A stretch of 64,000 bases of DNA, taken from the NCBI GenBank assembly GCA_009731375.1, contig BJOX01000038.1, positions 328,347 to 392,346 on the forward strand. Direction: 5' to 3'. Made by a program: the position numbers and the translations under genes. The notes under the pieces are model-generated. The model worked only from the letters and a program-made list of their open reading frames with translations. It was not told the origin of the DNA and ran no database searches. Each line of letters starts with the position of its first letter. Positions within the stretch are counted from its first letter, which is position 1. Positions 31,382-42,761 of the stretch are shown piece after piece. The DNA comes from Paulinella micropora (Eukaryota; Cercozoa; Imbricatea; Euglyphida).

Positions 31382-32706
31382 TCAACTTGCTTTCTTCCGG
31401 CGTTACCAGCTGATGTCTGGTGCCTCATTCGCGACTGCGTCGGCTGGCCCGAGCTCCTGCCTATCGTTTGTGTCTGCAAGGGCCTAAGGAGGCTCTTGAA
31501 GAGCTCTCGCTTCTGGCAAGGGCTGCACGAGTTCGACCTGAGGAAGTTCAAAGATGGTGGACCATTGCTAAGCTTGTCGCACGCCTGGCGGGAGCACAAG
31601 GTGGTGTTTCCTAAAGTGCGCTTGAATACCTGCCCAGTGAACGAAGTCCTGTCGCTGTTGCGAGGCCTTGGCGTTGAGGACTTGGATCTCTTTGACTGCC
31701 GCCTGCTCACAAACGTGGGTATGACACATTTGTCCCTACTACCTCTCAAGCGCCTCATTTTGAGGTTTGGGATCAAAATCACGGACCATGACTTAGCTCA
31801 TTTGTCCATGCTTCCTCTCCAGCATCTGGAGCTCATTCGTTACCGTGAGATCACTGACGCTGGGTTGGGTCACTTATCTGAGCTTCCCCTGCAGCACCTG
31901 GACCTCAATCAATGCAGCCTCATCACGGACGCTGGGTTGGCTCACTTATCTCAGCTTCCCCTTCAGTACCTCAGCCTCAATTTCTGCAGCAACATCACTG
32001 GTTGGCTCACTTGTCCGTGCTTCCCCTTCAGCAACTCAAATTCATGTCCTGCAGCAACATCACGGACGCTGGCTTGATTCATTTAGCTTCGATGCCCCTC
32101 CAGCACTTCGACCTTTCTCGCTGCCGCAATATCACAGACGCTGGTGTGGCTCGCCTGACAGGGCTTCCCCTCGTTAACCTCAATCTGTCTGACTGCAGGA
32201 ACATCACGGACGCTGGTTTTGCTCACCTGGCTACACTTCCCCTGCAGCACCTAAATTTCTTTTCCTCCAACATTTCGGACGTTGCGTTGGCCCACCTGTC
32301 AGGACTTGCTCTGCAGCATCTGGCCTTCAGCTGCGTCACTCGTATTACAGAGGCTGACCTGGCTCACTTGACTAAAATGCCACTTACTTACCTTGACCTC
32401 ACTTTATGCAGGGGGATCACAGACGCAGGTTTGGTGCATTTGGCTGCGCTGCCCCTACAGCACCTCGACCTCATGTCCTGTGACGCTATCACAGACGCTG
32501 GTTTAGCTCACTTGGCTGCGCTGCCCCTGCAGCAACTCAATCTCAGTCTATGCAGCAAGATCACAGACGCAGGCTTGGTGCATTTGGCTGCGCTTCCTCT
32601 ACGGCACCTGAACCTCCACGGATGCCACGGCATCACGGACGCTGGTTTGACTCGATTGAAGAAGCCTGATCATTTGCAACCGCCATATTTTAGGTTGCTG
32701 CCGTAA
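31382..32706 (+). CDS. F-box/leucine-rich-repeat protein, one frameshift
   Basis: The frame begins with an F-box-like stretch (LPADVWCLIRDCVGWPELL then VCKGLRRLLKSSRFW). About fourteen 25-residue leucine-rich repeats of the ITDAGLAHLAALPLQHLDL type follow, as in F-box LRR (FBXL/AMN1-like) substrate receptors of SCF ubiquitin ligases. At about 31,998 a repeat reads AACATCACTGG where the others read AACATCACGGACGCTGG. The 7-nt loss moves the rest into another frame, which ends TAA at 32,704. Either this copy is broken or the assembly has an error, since both halves stay well conserved. The true start is not visible; an upstream exon is likely. No target can be inferred. Confidence 0.75.
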
Positions 32707-32880
32707 ACCTAAATCCGATTCCTTGGAGTAGTGATTTGATTTTTAAAGATTTTGCGGACGCATATTTAAGTGCCTTACTTAAAAAATAACTTGATTTTCA
32801 AAGTGTGGTTAGAAAATCTAACAAGTGATCGATGTATTGAACGAAATTCAAGACACTTGTCTGTATTTTTTTGTCTGTAT
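32707..32880. other. 3' flank of the LRR gene
   Basis: A/T-rich sequence after the stop with no ORF. No clear polyadenylation signal could be fixed. Confidence 0.4.
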
Positions 32881-33345
32881 TTTCTTTCTTTCTTTCTTTC
32901 TTTCTTTTTTTCCTTCTTTCATCATTCAGAAAGAAGGCTTTCTTTCTTTCTTTCTTCTTTCTCTTTCTTTTTCTCTTTCGTTCTTTCTTCTTTCTCTTTC
33001 TTTTTCTCTTTCTTTCTATTTCTTTCTATTTCTTTCTCTTTCTTTCTCTTTCTTTTTCTTTCTTTTTCTTTCTTTTCTTTCTTTTCTTTCTTTCTTTCTT
33101 TCTTTCTTCTTTTCTTCCTTTCTTTTACGCAAACACGTTTAAAGAAAATACTTGTCACTTTCTTTCTTTCTTTCTTTCTTTCCTTCTTTCCTTCTTTCCT
33201 TCTTTGTTTGAAGTTTCTTTCTTTCTTTCTTTCTTTCTTTAATTTCTTTAATTTCTTTCTTTCTTTCTTTCTTTCTTTCTTAAGCTTTCTTTCTTTCTTT
33301 CTTTCTCTTTCCTTCTTTCCTTCCTTCCTTCTTTCTTTCTTTCTT
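32881..33345. repeat. (TTTC)n array
   Basis: TTTC tetranucleotides with TTTTC and TTCC variants and three short unique interruptions. Confidence 0.9.
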
Positions 33346-33606
33346 TAATTACTACTAGTACTAGTACTGTTACGGTACTGCTAGTACTAGACTAGTAGTA
33401 CTAGTACTAGTAGTAGTAGTACTACTTCTCAGTACTAGTTCTATAGCTAGTACTCTAGTACTTAGACTAGTTAGACTATAGCTAGTTAGACAGTAGTACT
33501 AGTAGTACTAGTACTTAGACTAGTTAGGCAGTAGTACTACTAGTACTAGTAGTAGTAGTAGTACTTCTAGTACTTAGAGTAGTACTGCAGTACTAGATCT
33601 AGTGGA

Positions 33607-33701
<95 letters not shown>

Positions 33702-33720
33702 AAAAGCCATGTGTCTAGTG
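33346..33720. repeat. (TAC/TAG) ACTAGT-rich block and poly-T tracts
   Basis: Interleaved TAGTAC/ACTAGT up to 33,607, then two T homopolymers of about 40 bases around AAAAACC. Lengths in this stretch are unreliable. Confidence 0.85.
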
Positions 33721-33877
33721 CCTTTTTGACCGCGTCAGTCCTCTGAATTAACGTTGGATGGTTAATTATGTTTCAAGTAGTACCGTTAGTAATTACTTTT
33801 GTGAGTGGGAAAGTATTTTATTCGTATAGTCGGACAACCGTAGTTCTAGTCAATAAGTGTAACGGACGTAACAGCAA
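33721..33877. other. unassigned flank left of the copia element
   Basis: Unique A/T-rich sequence; nothing recognised. Confidence 0.4.
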
Positions 33878-34228
33878 TCGAAGAAAACCCTCGCGACTTC
33901 TTCAAAAGGCAACCGGCACTCGGGGCGTCCCCCTCCTACCGGCCAACGACTTCCCACGAAGAAGAATTTAACAATAATGAAACAATTCCGGGGCGCCAGT
34001 CTAACTGACGACGTCACACAAAAGACGTACCTCTGGAAAATAACCCACGAAACGGCCTGATATGGGTAATAAGGGTAATGGTAAAAAACTGGTGCCATCA
34101 GTACCAGAAAAGGTAGTATAAATGAGTGTATTAATAACTAATAATACTACTAACCGTAACGATTTTTGCTAATGTACAAAATAGCAATACGGACATAACT
34201 GAGGAGGAAGGGTCTAATTAATTGTTCA
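33878..34228 (-). repeat. 3' LTR of the copia element
   Basis: Aligns with 42,762-43,117 over its whole length (AGAAAACCCTCGCGACTTC ... GGAAGGGTCTAATTAA). On the coding strand it begins TGAACAATTAATTAG. Confidence 0.88.
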
Positions 34229-34242
34229 ATGCTCCCCCTTAA
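34229..34242 (-). other. polypurine tract of the copia element
   Basis: The coding strand reads TTAAGGGGGAGCAT just before the 3' LTR. Confidence 0.75.
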
Positions 34243-34579
34243 TTAGACTCCCTTACGAGTCAGTGTCCAACCAAGAAGTGCAACTAACAACTAGATTAAG
34301 CCAATAATCAAAACGCAAAGTGAGCTACCCTGCGTCTCCTGTGGAGTTCGGGTATATAGCTACACTATACCAACTAAAGCGCGACATGCACAACAGTGAA
34401 TAAGATACGACTAAATGAGAGCAGAGGTGCTAGCCTACGTCTCAGGCTCCACAACATGTGGAGTTCGGCAATCTAGTCACCTAATTTCTAACATCTATTC
34501 CCTTGCTATCGGGACCTATCAAAAGTCCTAGCCGAAAGTCCCCGTTGTAGGAAGTCCTGCTGTCGGGAGGGTTGTCCCT
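34243..34579. other. copia 3' untranslated region
   Basis: Non-coding sequence between RNase H and the polypurine tract. It holds two related short repeats around CTGTGGAGTTCGG and TGTGGAGTTCGGC. Confidence 0.5.
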
Positions 34580-36665
34580 CTAAGAGGGAACGGTTCCCGA
34601 GTTTTTAAACCTGGGAGACGTGCCGAACGAGCCGATCGTAGGGTTCCCCGCGCATGGGCTTCGTGTTGATATCGGCCACGTTGTCGGCCGACGCCACCTT
34701 CTCGTTGACAACGAGCCCGGCGTCCACCTTCTGGTTGATGATTGCGCAGCGCAGGTCCACATGTCCCAGCTTCCCAGCAAACAAATTGCTGTCGGCGAGG
34801 TCCAACGCTCCCTGATTATCGCCGTACAGGATGGGGGCTGCCCCCACCCGTACGGCCCCATGGCGTCTGCGACCCGGCCGTCCGCGATTCCCTGCACAAA
34901 GTTCACAATCTTGTCTTGTCCATGATAAGACTCCACCATCGCATAAAACTCCGCCTCACATGAGGAGGCTTCGGTTGCCGCTGGCACCAGACGCGCGCCG
35001 ACCGCCGCCTCTTCTGGGTCCCCGCTGCCGGGCACAGCCGCCACCAGCTCATCGCTTATCGCCCGCGCCTTCTCCTCCACACGCGCACGCAGGGCCGCGT
35101 CCTTCGCGAGGACCACCGACACGTTCCGTTTCATGCAGAAGGGGAGCACTGAGCCACCCAGAAAGAAATGAAAGCCCGCCAACCGGGCGCTGCGATCTTC
35201 CGGCCTACCCTTCCAACTTGAGTCGGCCCAAGACATCAAGCGGGTGCCGTTCGCTTTAGTAAAGCGAATGCCTTTTGAACGCGTACCGTTAAGGTACCGC
35301 ACGACCTGCTCGGCCTGCTGATAATTGAATAATTCTGGCTTGGAGGCATGGGTCGCTACCTTCCCGAGCGGGCCCAACACCTCATGCCGAGTGATCAAGA
35401 GGACACCTACGATGTGCTGCGGCAAGAACTGCTCAAACACGGACTGCTTTCCGGCCCGCACCCCCGGCATCAACCACGGTGAGTCGACAGTAGCTAGACC
35501 GGTGCACTGGAGCTTCTCAACGGCCTCCTTGATAAAGTCCTCCTGAGAGATCTTGATCGTACGGCCTAACCGACAGTCTTCCTTATCTTCGATATTCAGG
35601 CCTACCACCCCAGTCGGAGCCTCTTGCTTACAGACCCTAAAGGCCTTCTTACCGGCAGCTAAGAACTCCGCTTCGACATCCTTACCACTGAACGCTCCCA
35701 TCATGTCGTCGACGTGCACGAACACAAAGTCCGGTTTGTCCTTACCGGGTAGCCAACGCCAGAAGAAACAAGGAAAAGCAACATGGGCCTTAAATCCCAA
35801 ACTTTCCAAGAAAGGCACAAGCTTATAACGCCACCACTTGCGGCCCGCATCCGGTCTACCGTAGAGGGCTTTGAGCATTTCCCACGTGCACACATAACCC
35901 GGCTCTTCTAAACCAAAAGGTGGTACGATGTATGTGGGGCGATAACCCCTGCTCAGCTGCCGACGCTTCAGTGTACGCTGTGCCAACGTCCCACTTCGAC
36001 AGGACTAAGCCAAAGAACACCGTCAGAGCAAAAAGCATCAAGATGGTAAGTGCACACGGGGTAGGGAAGTCACGTTTCCCAAAGTGCCATCCTTGGATCA
36101 TGGAAAACCCCTTGGCCGTCCACCGGCTTTTGAACTTCAGGATCTCTCCCCCAGCCTCCTTGGTAGCATCTACGAACCGGCCTTCACAAATGTCTTTCTT
36201 GTCGACTAAGTCGGCTCGGACTCTCCGGAAGCAACCTTTCTCCCAGAGTGTAGACATCTCCTCTGCTCTGGCGTCGTCCCAGTACCCTAGCTCGTCGGCT
36301 TTCTTCTCACTCACCGGTCTAGTGAACGTGGCGGCATGGGCGGCCTCCGGACCGGCGGCAAGGTACTTGACGATCTCGGAGTCCAACATACGGTCTGGGG
36401 CATCGTCATCCTCAAACTTTACCCAGAGGGCCGGTCCGTTCTTCTTCTGCTTCTTAACCCATATGGGTTCGCTCACGTCTTGCACCTGGCCCCATCGGAC
36501 CTTATCCCTGAAACCCACCCCATAGGTCTTGGCCCAAGCCCAGCCCCACTGAGTGGCTGGGGTCTCAACCCACCTTCCCTTCAGCTCCCCTATTGTTTCC
36601 GGGTCTGGATCGGGGGCCACTTCCTCGGCTTTCGCGGCTTCCTGTTCAGAGGTCGCTCCCTCCAC
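34580..36665 (-). pseudogene. copia reverse transcriptase-RNase H region, frameshifted
   Basis: Read in coding order: ORF 36,665-35,856 carries the RT start (FKSRWTAKGFS, then WDVGTAYTEA, the copia-type WDV motif). It shifts frame near 35,900 into ORF 35,986-34,580 with EEPGYVCTWEMLKALYGRPDA and the catalytic FVHVDDMM. RNase H follows (SWADSSWKGR, CEAEFYAM). Near 34,845 the frame shifts again to ILYGDNQGALDLADS and NVADINTKPM, the classic copia RNase H end. With two shifts, no full enzyme can be made from this copy unless they are assembly errors. Confidence 0.85.
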
Positions 36666-37064
36666 TTCGCCGTCGGAATCGGAGCTATCAAGCTCCCCCG
36701 ATCCGGGGCCTTCTTACCATCACCGGACTCGGTCACCCCCACCCGGGGCTTTGGGACAAACAGCTGCTCCAGGTCGGCGTCTTCCACCAAGGGGTCTCCT
36801 TTGAACGGTTCTCAGCTCAGGCCCTTCTTCTCCCAGAGGGGTTGTAACAACGGCCAGGCGGGCTGGTTGTCGTCAAAGTTATTGACGTTTCGCCATGGAA
36901 ACACCCTTCCTTCGCACAGGATCAAGTGCGCTGAGTACTCCAAACTCAGACCTAACCAGGCGGCCATATGGGTCCGGCTCTCGTCATGCCCTAACCTACC
37001 CTCGATGACCATGTGGCATAGGCACCCAAAGGGGTGAAGGTAAGCTATCCCGTTTACTTTCTTT
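36666..37064 (-). pseudogene. copia integrase-RT linker, broken frames
   Basis: Short ORFs in different frames (36,590-36,790; 36,812-37,153) carry pieces such as HPFGCLCHMVIEGR, typical of the copia integrase C-terminus, and LEYSAHLILCEGRVF. Frames break near 36,800 and 37,100. Confidence 0.6.
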
Positions 37065-38465
37065 TTATCGGGGCATAAGCTCAAGCAGCCGGACGTCCCC
37101 ACCGGATTGCTTCGGCGAAAGATTGTGCAAGAGGATAGCGTGCTGCCAGGCATATCCCAAGAGCTCGTAGGGTAGCTGTGCCTTAACCATGTTATGGCGT
37201 GCTTTGCACCAAAAGTCCCGCTGGGACACTTCGGAATAGGCGTTCTTGTTATGCTCGTTGAGGGTATTGACCCTCTTCCTCAACTCCGTTTCCCGGACCA
37301 GCTCCTTGAAGTCAGCTGAGATGTGCTCGCCGTCTACCCTAACTTCCTTCACTCTCTTACCGCTTTGCGTCTCGAGAAAGTTCATACATTCCCGCATCAA
37401 ACGCACTTGCGGTGCCGCCTTACCATCCTTTAGCAGGAGGCCAAACGCATACCCGGTGTTAGCCTCGATCCCTACCATGCCGTACCAAAACCCACCATAG
37501 AGGGGCTTGCGTAAGCATCCGGACTTGTCAAACGACACTGCCTCGAACCTTTCTACTTGGGTCAGTTGGTTGCTTGCCGGGTGGTTCACCTTTCCCCCTT
37601 TTGCGGCTGGGCACTCCTTGCACTCCTTTACAACCTGCTCATGGGTCTTGTCACCCACTATCTTGATCCCGTAAGCCTCACTGATGAGGCGCTGCATGCA
37701 GCTTCCGGGCCCCCCGAACTTCTGATGGAGTTGTTCGCTAGTCAACTCAGTGACCTTAGCCATCTCTTTCCCGAAGAAGGCTCTAGCCTCAGCCTTATCG
37801 GTCGCCAGCTCTTGGTTGGTGGAAGTCACGAAGCGCCACACCTTATCCTTGGCGTCGAGGTACAGGACACCGGCCTTAAGTTCTGGGGGAATGTCCGGTA
37901 TCCGGGCCTTAGTGATGTAGCCCTCTCCCTTCTTGTTGAGCACCACGCTGTAGCCTTCCTTGGCTAACTTAGGACCGGAGACTAAGGTTTCATCTACGTT
38001 TGGGCTAACCCACACACTACCTCGATGTAACCTGTTCTTTTCCCCCTTTCCGTTCACGGTCGTCATGTCTAACGAGCCTTTCTTAGTGACGGTGGTCTGC
38101 CCGTTGACCGTGTCTACCCGTTTCATCCCTCGCTTGATGTTAAACAGACGCTGTTCGGCTCCGGCCGGCACAAAGTGCAACGTAGCCCCCGAATCGAACA
38201 TGGGATCTTTGTCCACACTCCGTCCTAGTAGAGCCTGTTCTGCTAGCCGGATACCATTAGCCATCCATCCACGCTCGGCCATGAAACGCACTAGGTCATC
38301 AACCGGGTCAGCTTCTCCTTCGGCTTCCGACAAACGGGCGTGTTCCTTCTCTAGTACGCTTTCACCGTCCACCACCTTTCTCGGACCCGGAACGGCCGAG
38401 TACGGGGTTGAAACACGGCGGCACTGTTGGCTGCCGCTCCTGCTACGGCCCAGTGCCTCGGCCAC
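37065..38465 (-). pseudogene. copia protease and integrase
   Basis: The longest piece of the copia frame (466 residues). The protease active site FDSGATLHFVPAG is near 100. The GAG-pre-integrase region has CMQRLISEAYG and a Cys pair (CKECPA). The integrase core has Asp in SFDKSGC, Asp in RVDGEH and Glu in NAYSEV, followed by KAQLPYELLGYAWQ, a typical copia integrase block. It is open here, but both neighbours are in other frames. Confidence 0.85.
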
Positions 38466-39644
38466 CTAGGCTTGTTCATGGGATACTCACTGCCCTGCGC
38501 CCAGTCATACAACAGCCTAGTCCATTCACCCCACATATTCCGGAAGTCGGCTTCATCCTTTTCTTCCTCACCGCTCAACGCCGGACCGTGCAACCGGCGC
38601 ATCTCCTCTTGTTGCTCTGCCACGGCTCGGAGTCGGCTCTCTCGCTCTCCGGTACCTAGTCGGGTAGGACTACCGGGCTCAGCTAAGGTTGAGGTGACCG
38701 TGGACGGACCGGTACTAGTAGTAGTGGGTAACAGGGAAGTCACCTTTTGGTCGGCGTATGGTACCGTCTTAGCATGGGATGCAAACCAGGGCATGCCACT
38801 CACGGAGGCTCGACCGTCTCAAGGAAGCCAAACGCACGAGCACCCACTGACCTACGCCTATTGCTTGGGCTGGTGGAGGGCGTAGTCACAGGATTGCTAT
38901 CGGTCCTGGCAGGTTCATCACCACCACCGGAGTCTGCCTCAGCACTAGGGTCGGGACCTATGGGGGACGGTACCCTTGCCGGAGCTCTAACCCTGTCTCT
39001 GTCTCTAGCTGGAGACTCTTCACCTTCACGCTCCTCCTCACCGTCGGATTCAGAGGAAGGGTCGGCATCGGATTGCAGCTCCGGAGGCTCATCTTCCACG
39101 TCCGCCAAGCCATCGGGTTGGTAGTCCTCCGGACCGGGCTTCACGGCACTACCGGACGGGGTGGTGTACCCTTCGACTCTTGTGCTCGTACCGGCACCGG
39201 TGCTACTGGTGGGGGCACAACTCCCCCACGAGAGGGGGATACCCCACCTCGGAAGTACGTGTGTTTCGCTTGGGCACCGGCCTGAGGTTCATGTTGGCGG
39301 TACACCTTCCGCCATGAGGGTACACCGGACGCCTCCCACGTTACAGGTTGACGGTTAACGATCCACTCGGTAAACTGCCTGGGTTCACGGGGCTTCGCAT
39401 AGTGGATGATGGGCAAGTGGGACGTTCCACGGGATGCCCCGCTTCGCAGCTTCGTGTCGCACTATGGCCTCAACCATCAGGGGATGGCTCCCACTTTTGA
39501 TCTGGGCTTCTAACCCTCGCTCTCCCATCTCGCACATTAGAGGTAGATGATTCCTTCTAGCCATGTCGGCTGCCCAAAGACGCAAGGCATTGTCCCTCTC
39601 TTGCTTGGCTCGCTGGTACTGATGCTCAACGCAGTAGTTGCTAT
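38466..39644 (-). pseudogene. copia linker between nucleocapsid and protease
   Basis: Acidic and proline-rich ORFs in shifting frames: 39,585-39,385; 39,416-39,141; 39,144-38,800 (DADPSSESDGEEEREGEES); 38,803-38,351 (ends in the protease frame region). No domain is recognised. Low-complexity linkers of this kind are common here in copia polyproteins. Confidence 0.55.
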
Positions 39645-40427
39645 CTATGAGGGTAGCTCAGCAGCAGCCTTAATCCTCGTGCTATTGAAATGAGACTCAG
39701 GGTCCTTCAAACTGGCTACGCACCGGCGCTTTCCTTCCGCTACTCCGTGGCACCGACCCTCATTCATCTTATCTATGTCGGCGTCGTCCTCAAGCAAGAT
39801 TTCAAGGCTGTTCTCGTCCTCCGGTGGTATGATCGGTTCGGGAAGGTTGGCACCCCCGGGTTTAGCCATGAGAGCTTTGTCTTTCGCCTTGCCGGTTAGG
39901 AACTTTACCATGTGGGCTAAGGCTACGCCCGGCTGCTCCTCCTCGGAGTCATCGCTATCACTGCCCCCTTCAGAGCCCTTTGCTGCCTCGCCCTTCTCCT
40001 TCCGGCCTTTGTCCGGGCACTTGCTCAACTTGTGCTTGCCCCCGCACAATCGGCACTTCTTGCTGCACTTACCGGCGATGTGCCCCTTTTCGAAGCAATT
40101 AAAGCACTTTGGCCCCTTGCTCTTTTCGCTCTTCTTGCTTTTCTCACCCTTGGGGGTGTCTGCCGGTTTGGGAGTGGTCTTCTTGGCTTTAGCTGGGTCA
40201 TGCTCAAACCTACATTTGTCTGCCCACCTACACTCCCCCTGCTTGTCCCACAGGAAGCACACTCCTCTCACCTTCCCTCCAACATGGAGGTAGCGGCATG
40301 AGGCCCCACGAGTGCATTTGCCTTCTTTGCTGAAGAGCCAGCATTCGTCGTTGGGCTTTCCTTCCCCGGCCTTGCGAACTGCCAAACCTTTCTCAGTGGA
40401 ACTAGTCACTTTGGCCCGGTCAAACTT
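39645..40427 (-). pseudogene. copia nucleocapsid: two CCCH and two CCHC-type fingers
   Basis: The frame is open from the TAG at 40,428 to 39,645. Two C-x8-C-x5-C-x3-H fingers come first (CWLFSKEGKCTRGASCRYLH; CFLWDKQGEC then CRFEH). A zinc knuckle CFNCFEKGHIAGKC and a related CRLCGGKHKLSKC follow, then a Ser/Glu-rich tail ending AAAELPS. CCCH fingers of this type bind RNA in cellular proteins; here they sit where Gag binds genomic RNA. Confidence 0.75.
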
Positions 40428-41584
40428 CTAGTCTAGTTCAAGAGCACGATCCTGTACGAACTTCCACCATGAGTTGAAGTCCCACTTAAACTGCTTGCGG
40501 TTCAGTTCGGCCATTTCAACCCATACCTGCCAGGCTTTCTTCACCCTAGGGTCAGATTGCTTTGGACCCACTAACGCGTCCTTTACTATCTGTTGCAGCC
40601 GGTCGTCGGTTGGGGCTTGACCATAGTCGGCCAACCAGTCTCGCCTAGCGTTAAAGTCAACACACTGACCAACGTACTGCTGCTTGCTAGTAAAAAGAAA
40701 GGCATTCAGCTCCTTCACCTTAACATGTTGAACGTCAGCGGGGTCAGCTTTCTTGTACCGGGCTAGCAACCTGTTCCACAGTGCTTTTGGGTTTACCAAA
40801 GGTCAGCTTTTCCGGATCAGCCAAGTCACGCACTAGACTCTTCGCCTCACCACCGAGCATGTCATAAATGATGTTGAACACCCTCTCCTTTTGCTTGTTC
40901 ATCTCAGCAAGTACACTAGCGTCATAGGCCATCACCTGTCGTGTCAGTGCTCCAGCACGATCAGCACCCCCTAGTGGGGTTTTGACCTTAGAGGGGTCAG
41001 TCTGTCCTCGGGAGGGCGCACTCTTGCTGTCGCCCTCTAAGTCTGAGCCCTTGCCAGTTGACAGCCTAGGTTTGTCAGTGCTAGCATACCCACTAGAGTA
41101 GAGGTCAGAGGTGTGCCGGTCTTCATCTGCCTCCTCCCTTTCTTCTTCCGTCTCGGTGACTTGGTCCTCCTTCGGACTGCTAAATACCGGTTTGTAAAGC
41201 TTGATTGGTGTTTTCTGCCCTCCCCCTACCCCTAACGCCTCATCTAGGTTGGGATCAGCCGGTTTGGGGTTTGGCATAGGCCACAGGCGAGTAGGACCAT
41301 TGGTTTCCTCAAAGTACTCCTTCACTACTTTCTTCGTCTAAGTCGGCCCAATCGCTCGCCTCAGCTACCTCTTCCCAAGCTAGTATGAAGGGGGGCACCC
41401 CCCTACCCTTAAGCTGTATTCCTAGTACGTTTTCGCGGTGGACATATTGCTTGTGGGCGTCAGCACCCTGTAGCACTTCCTTAGGTGCCTTTGCATTACA
41501 GCTTTGAACTACCTGCCTATGCAGTAGGATCCATGCTTCTTTGCCGGTGAACGTGATCTTATTGTCTGTCTTACTAGTAGTCAT
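40428..41584 (-). pseudogene. gag: copia Gag N-terminus and capsid region, broken
   Basis: It starts at the ATG at 41,584 (MTTSKTDNKITFTG). Frameshifts near 41,315 and 40,780 separate three ORFs, and a TAG at 40,428-40,430 interrupts the frame before the fingers (RALELD, stop, KFDRAKVTSS). The middle holds a charged linker; the last ORF has a copia Gag-like helical part (NPKALWNRLLARYKK). Confidence 0.75.
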
Positions 41585-41832
41585 TTCTAACTACCGTCGG
41601 TCTCGAACAGACACACGCTCCCCTTACACACTCTTACACACAGCACACAGCTATGCTCTCCTTGCTAAATAGAGATAGGGTCACACTATGCTTTCGCTGT
41701 TCTGATGGCACAGACACAGGCAAGCAACCACACACACTCCCACACAGAGAGAACACTACAGAGGCTACGAGCAGACTCACCCACACACTACACAGAATAG
41801 TGTTTTGCTTGTCCACACCACCCTTTACTCTC

Positions 41833-41893
<61 letters not shown>

Positions 41894-42761
41894 AACTACG
41901 TGTGCTACCACTGACTCTATTGCTCAGACTACACAGAGGCTACCTCAGCTACCACCTATGATAGCCTTCCACCTACTAGCAGCCCTATCTGCAAAGTCAG
42001 TTCTTCAACCTACCTAGGTTTGTAGTTGTTTTTGTACAACCACCTAAACAGTCACTTTTCGCTCCTCACCTAGTGTCCAAAGCACGGTTCTACAGACTCT
42101 GAGCACACAACCTCACCACACCTCTCTCTCACTCCTAACTAAGTCACAGCAATGGACACAAGTAGTAGGTGTGATGATGCAACACTAGTTCAACGAGAGC
42201 TGTGCAATGCAAACTGTTGTGCCCGTGGGTCCTTGTGCTCAATCAAGGAAAGAATCAATCAAGGAAAGAACCACGTTCAACACAACTTGCCGCGGTCTTG
42301 TCCCACTTGCCTTGCACACTGTTGTGCCCGTGGGTCCTTGTCCTCAATCAAGGAAAGAACCACGTTCAATACAACTTGCCACGGTCTTGTCCCACTTGCA
42401 TTGCACACTATTGTGCTCCTTGTGCGGCTCAATCAAGGAAAGAACCACGTTCAACACAACTTACCACGGCCACAGAACAAATGGACACACTTTTAGAAGG
42501 CCCACCCCCTCTCGCACTAAGACCTGCACGATTCGATGCAACCCTCTGTCCTGTCCCACTTGCCGCCCACCTTGCCCTTCCACTGCACCACAAGCAGAGC
42601 AGGGTGTGGGTAGTGTCTACAGTGATCAGCTGTAGCCACACAAATTGAAAATGCGCACTTTCCTGAAACTGGGTCACTTAAGGTAGACCCCACACCCCTT
42701 GAACGAAGGTTCTCTTCTGCAATCCGTTGCACAGGACACGCTGCAAGGCTCGATAACACAA
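41585..42761 (-). other. copia 5' leader with (TC)n and an 89-bp tandem repeat
   Basis: The leader between the 5' LTR and gag holds (TC)n at 41,836-41,891 and a three-copy repeat at 42,216-42,475. Next to the LTR the coding strand reads TTGTGTTATCGAGCC. There is no TGG start, so a normal tRNA 3'-end primer site is absent. Confidence 0.7.
42216..42475. repeat. three-copy tandem repeat, unit about 89 bp
   Basis: Units begin GTTGTGCCCGTGGGTCCTTG and contain CAATCAAGGAAAGAACCACG and CTTGTCCCACTTGC. The first unit holds an extra AATCAAGGAAAG and the third is diverged at its start. Confidence 0.8.

Noticed and set aside
34605-41325. Plus-strand ORFs inside the copia element
   Set aside because: Antisense shadows; the minus strand carries the protease, integrase and RT motifs.
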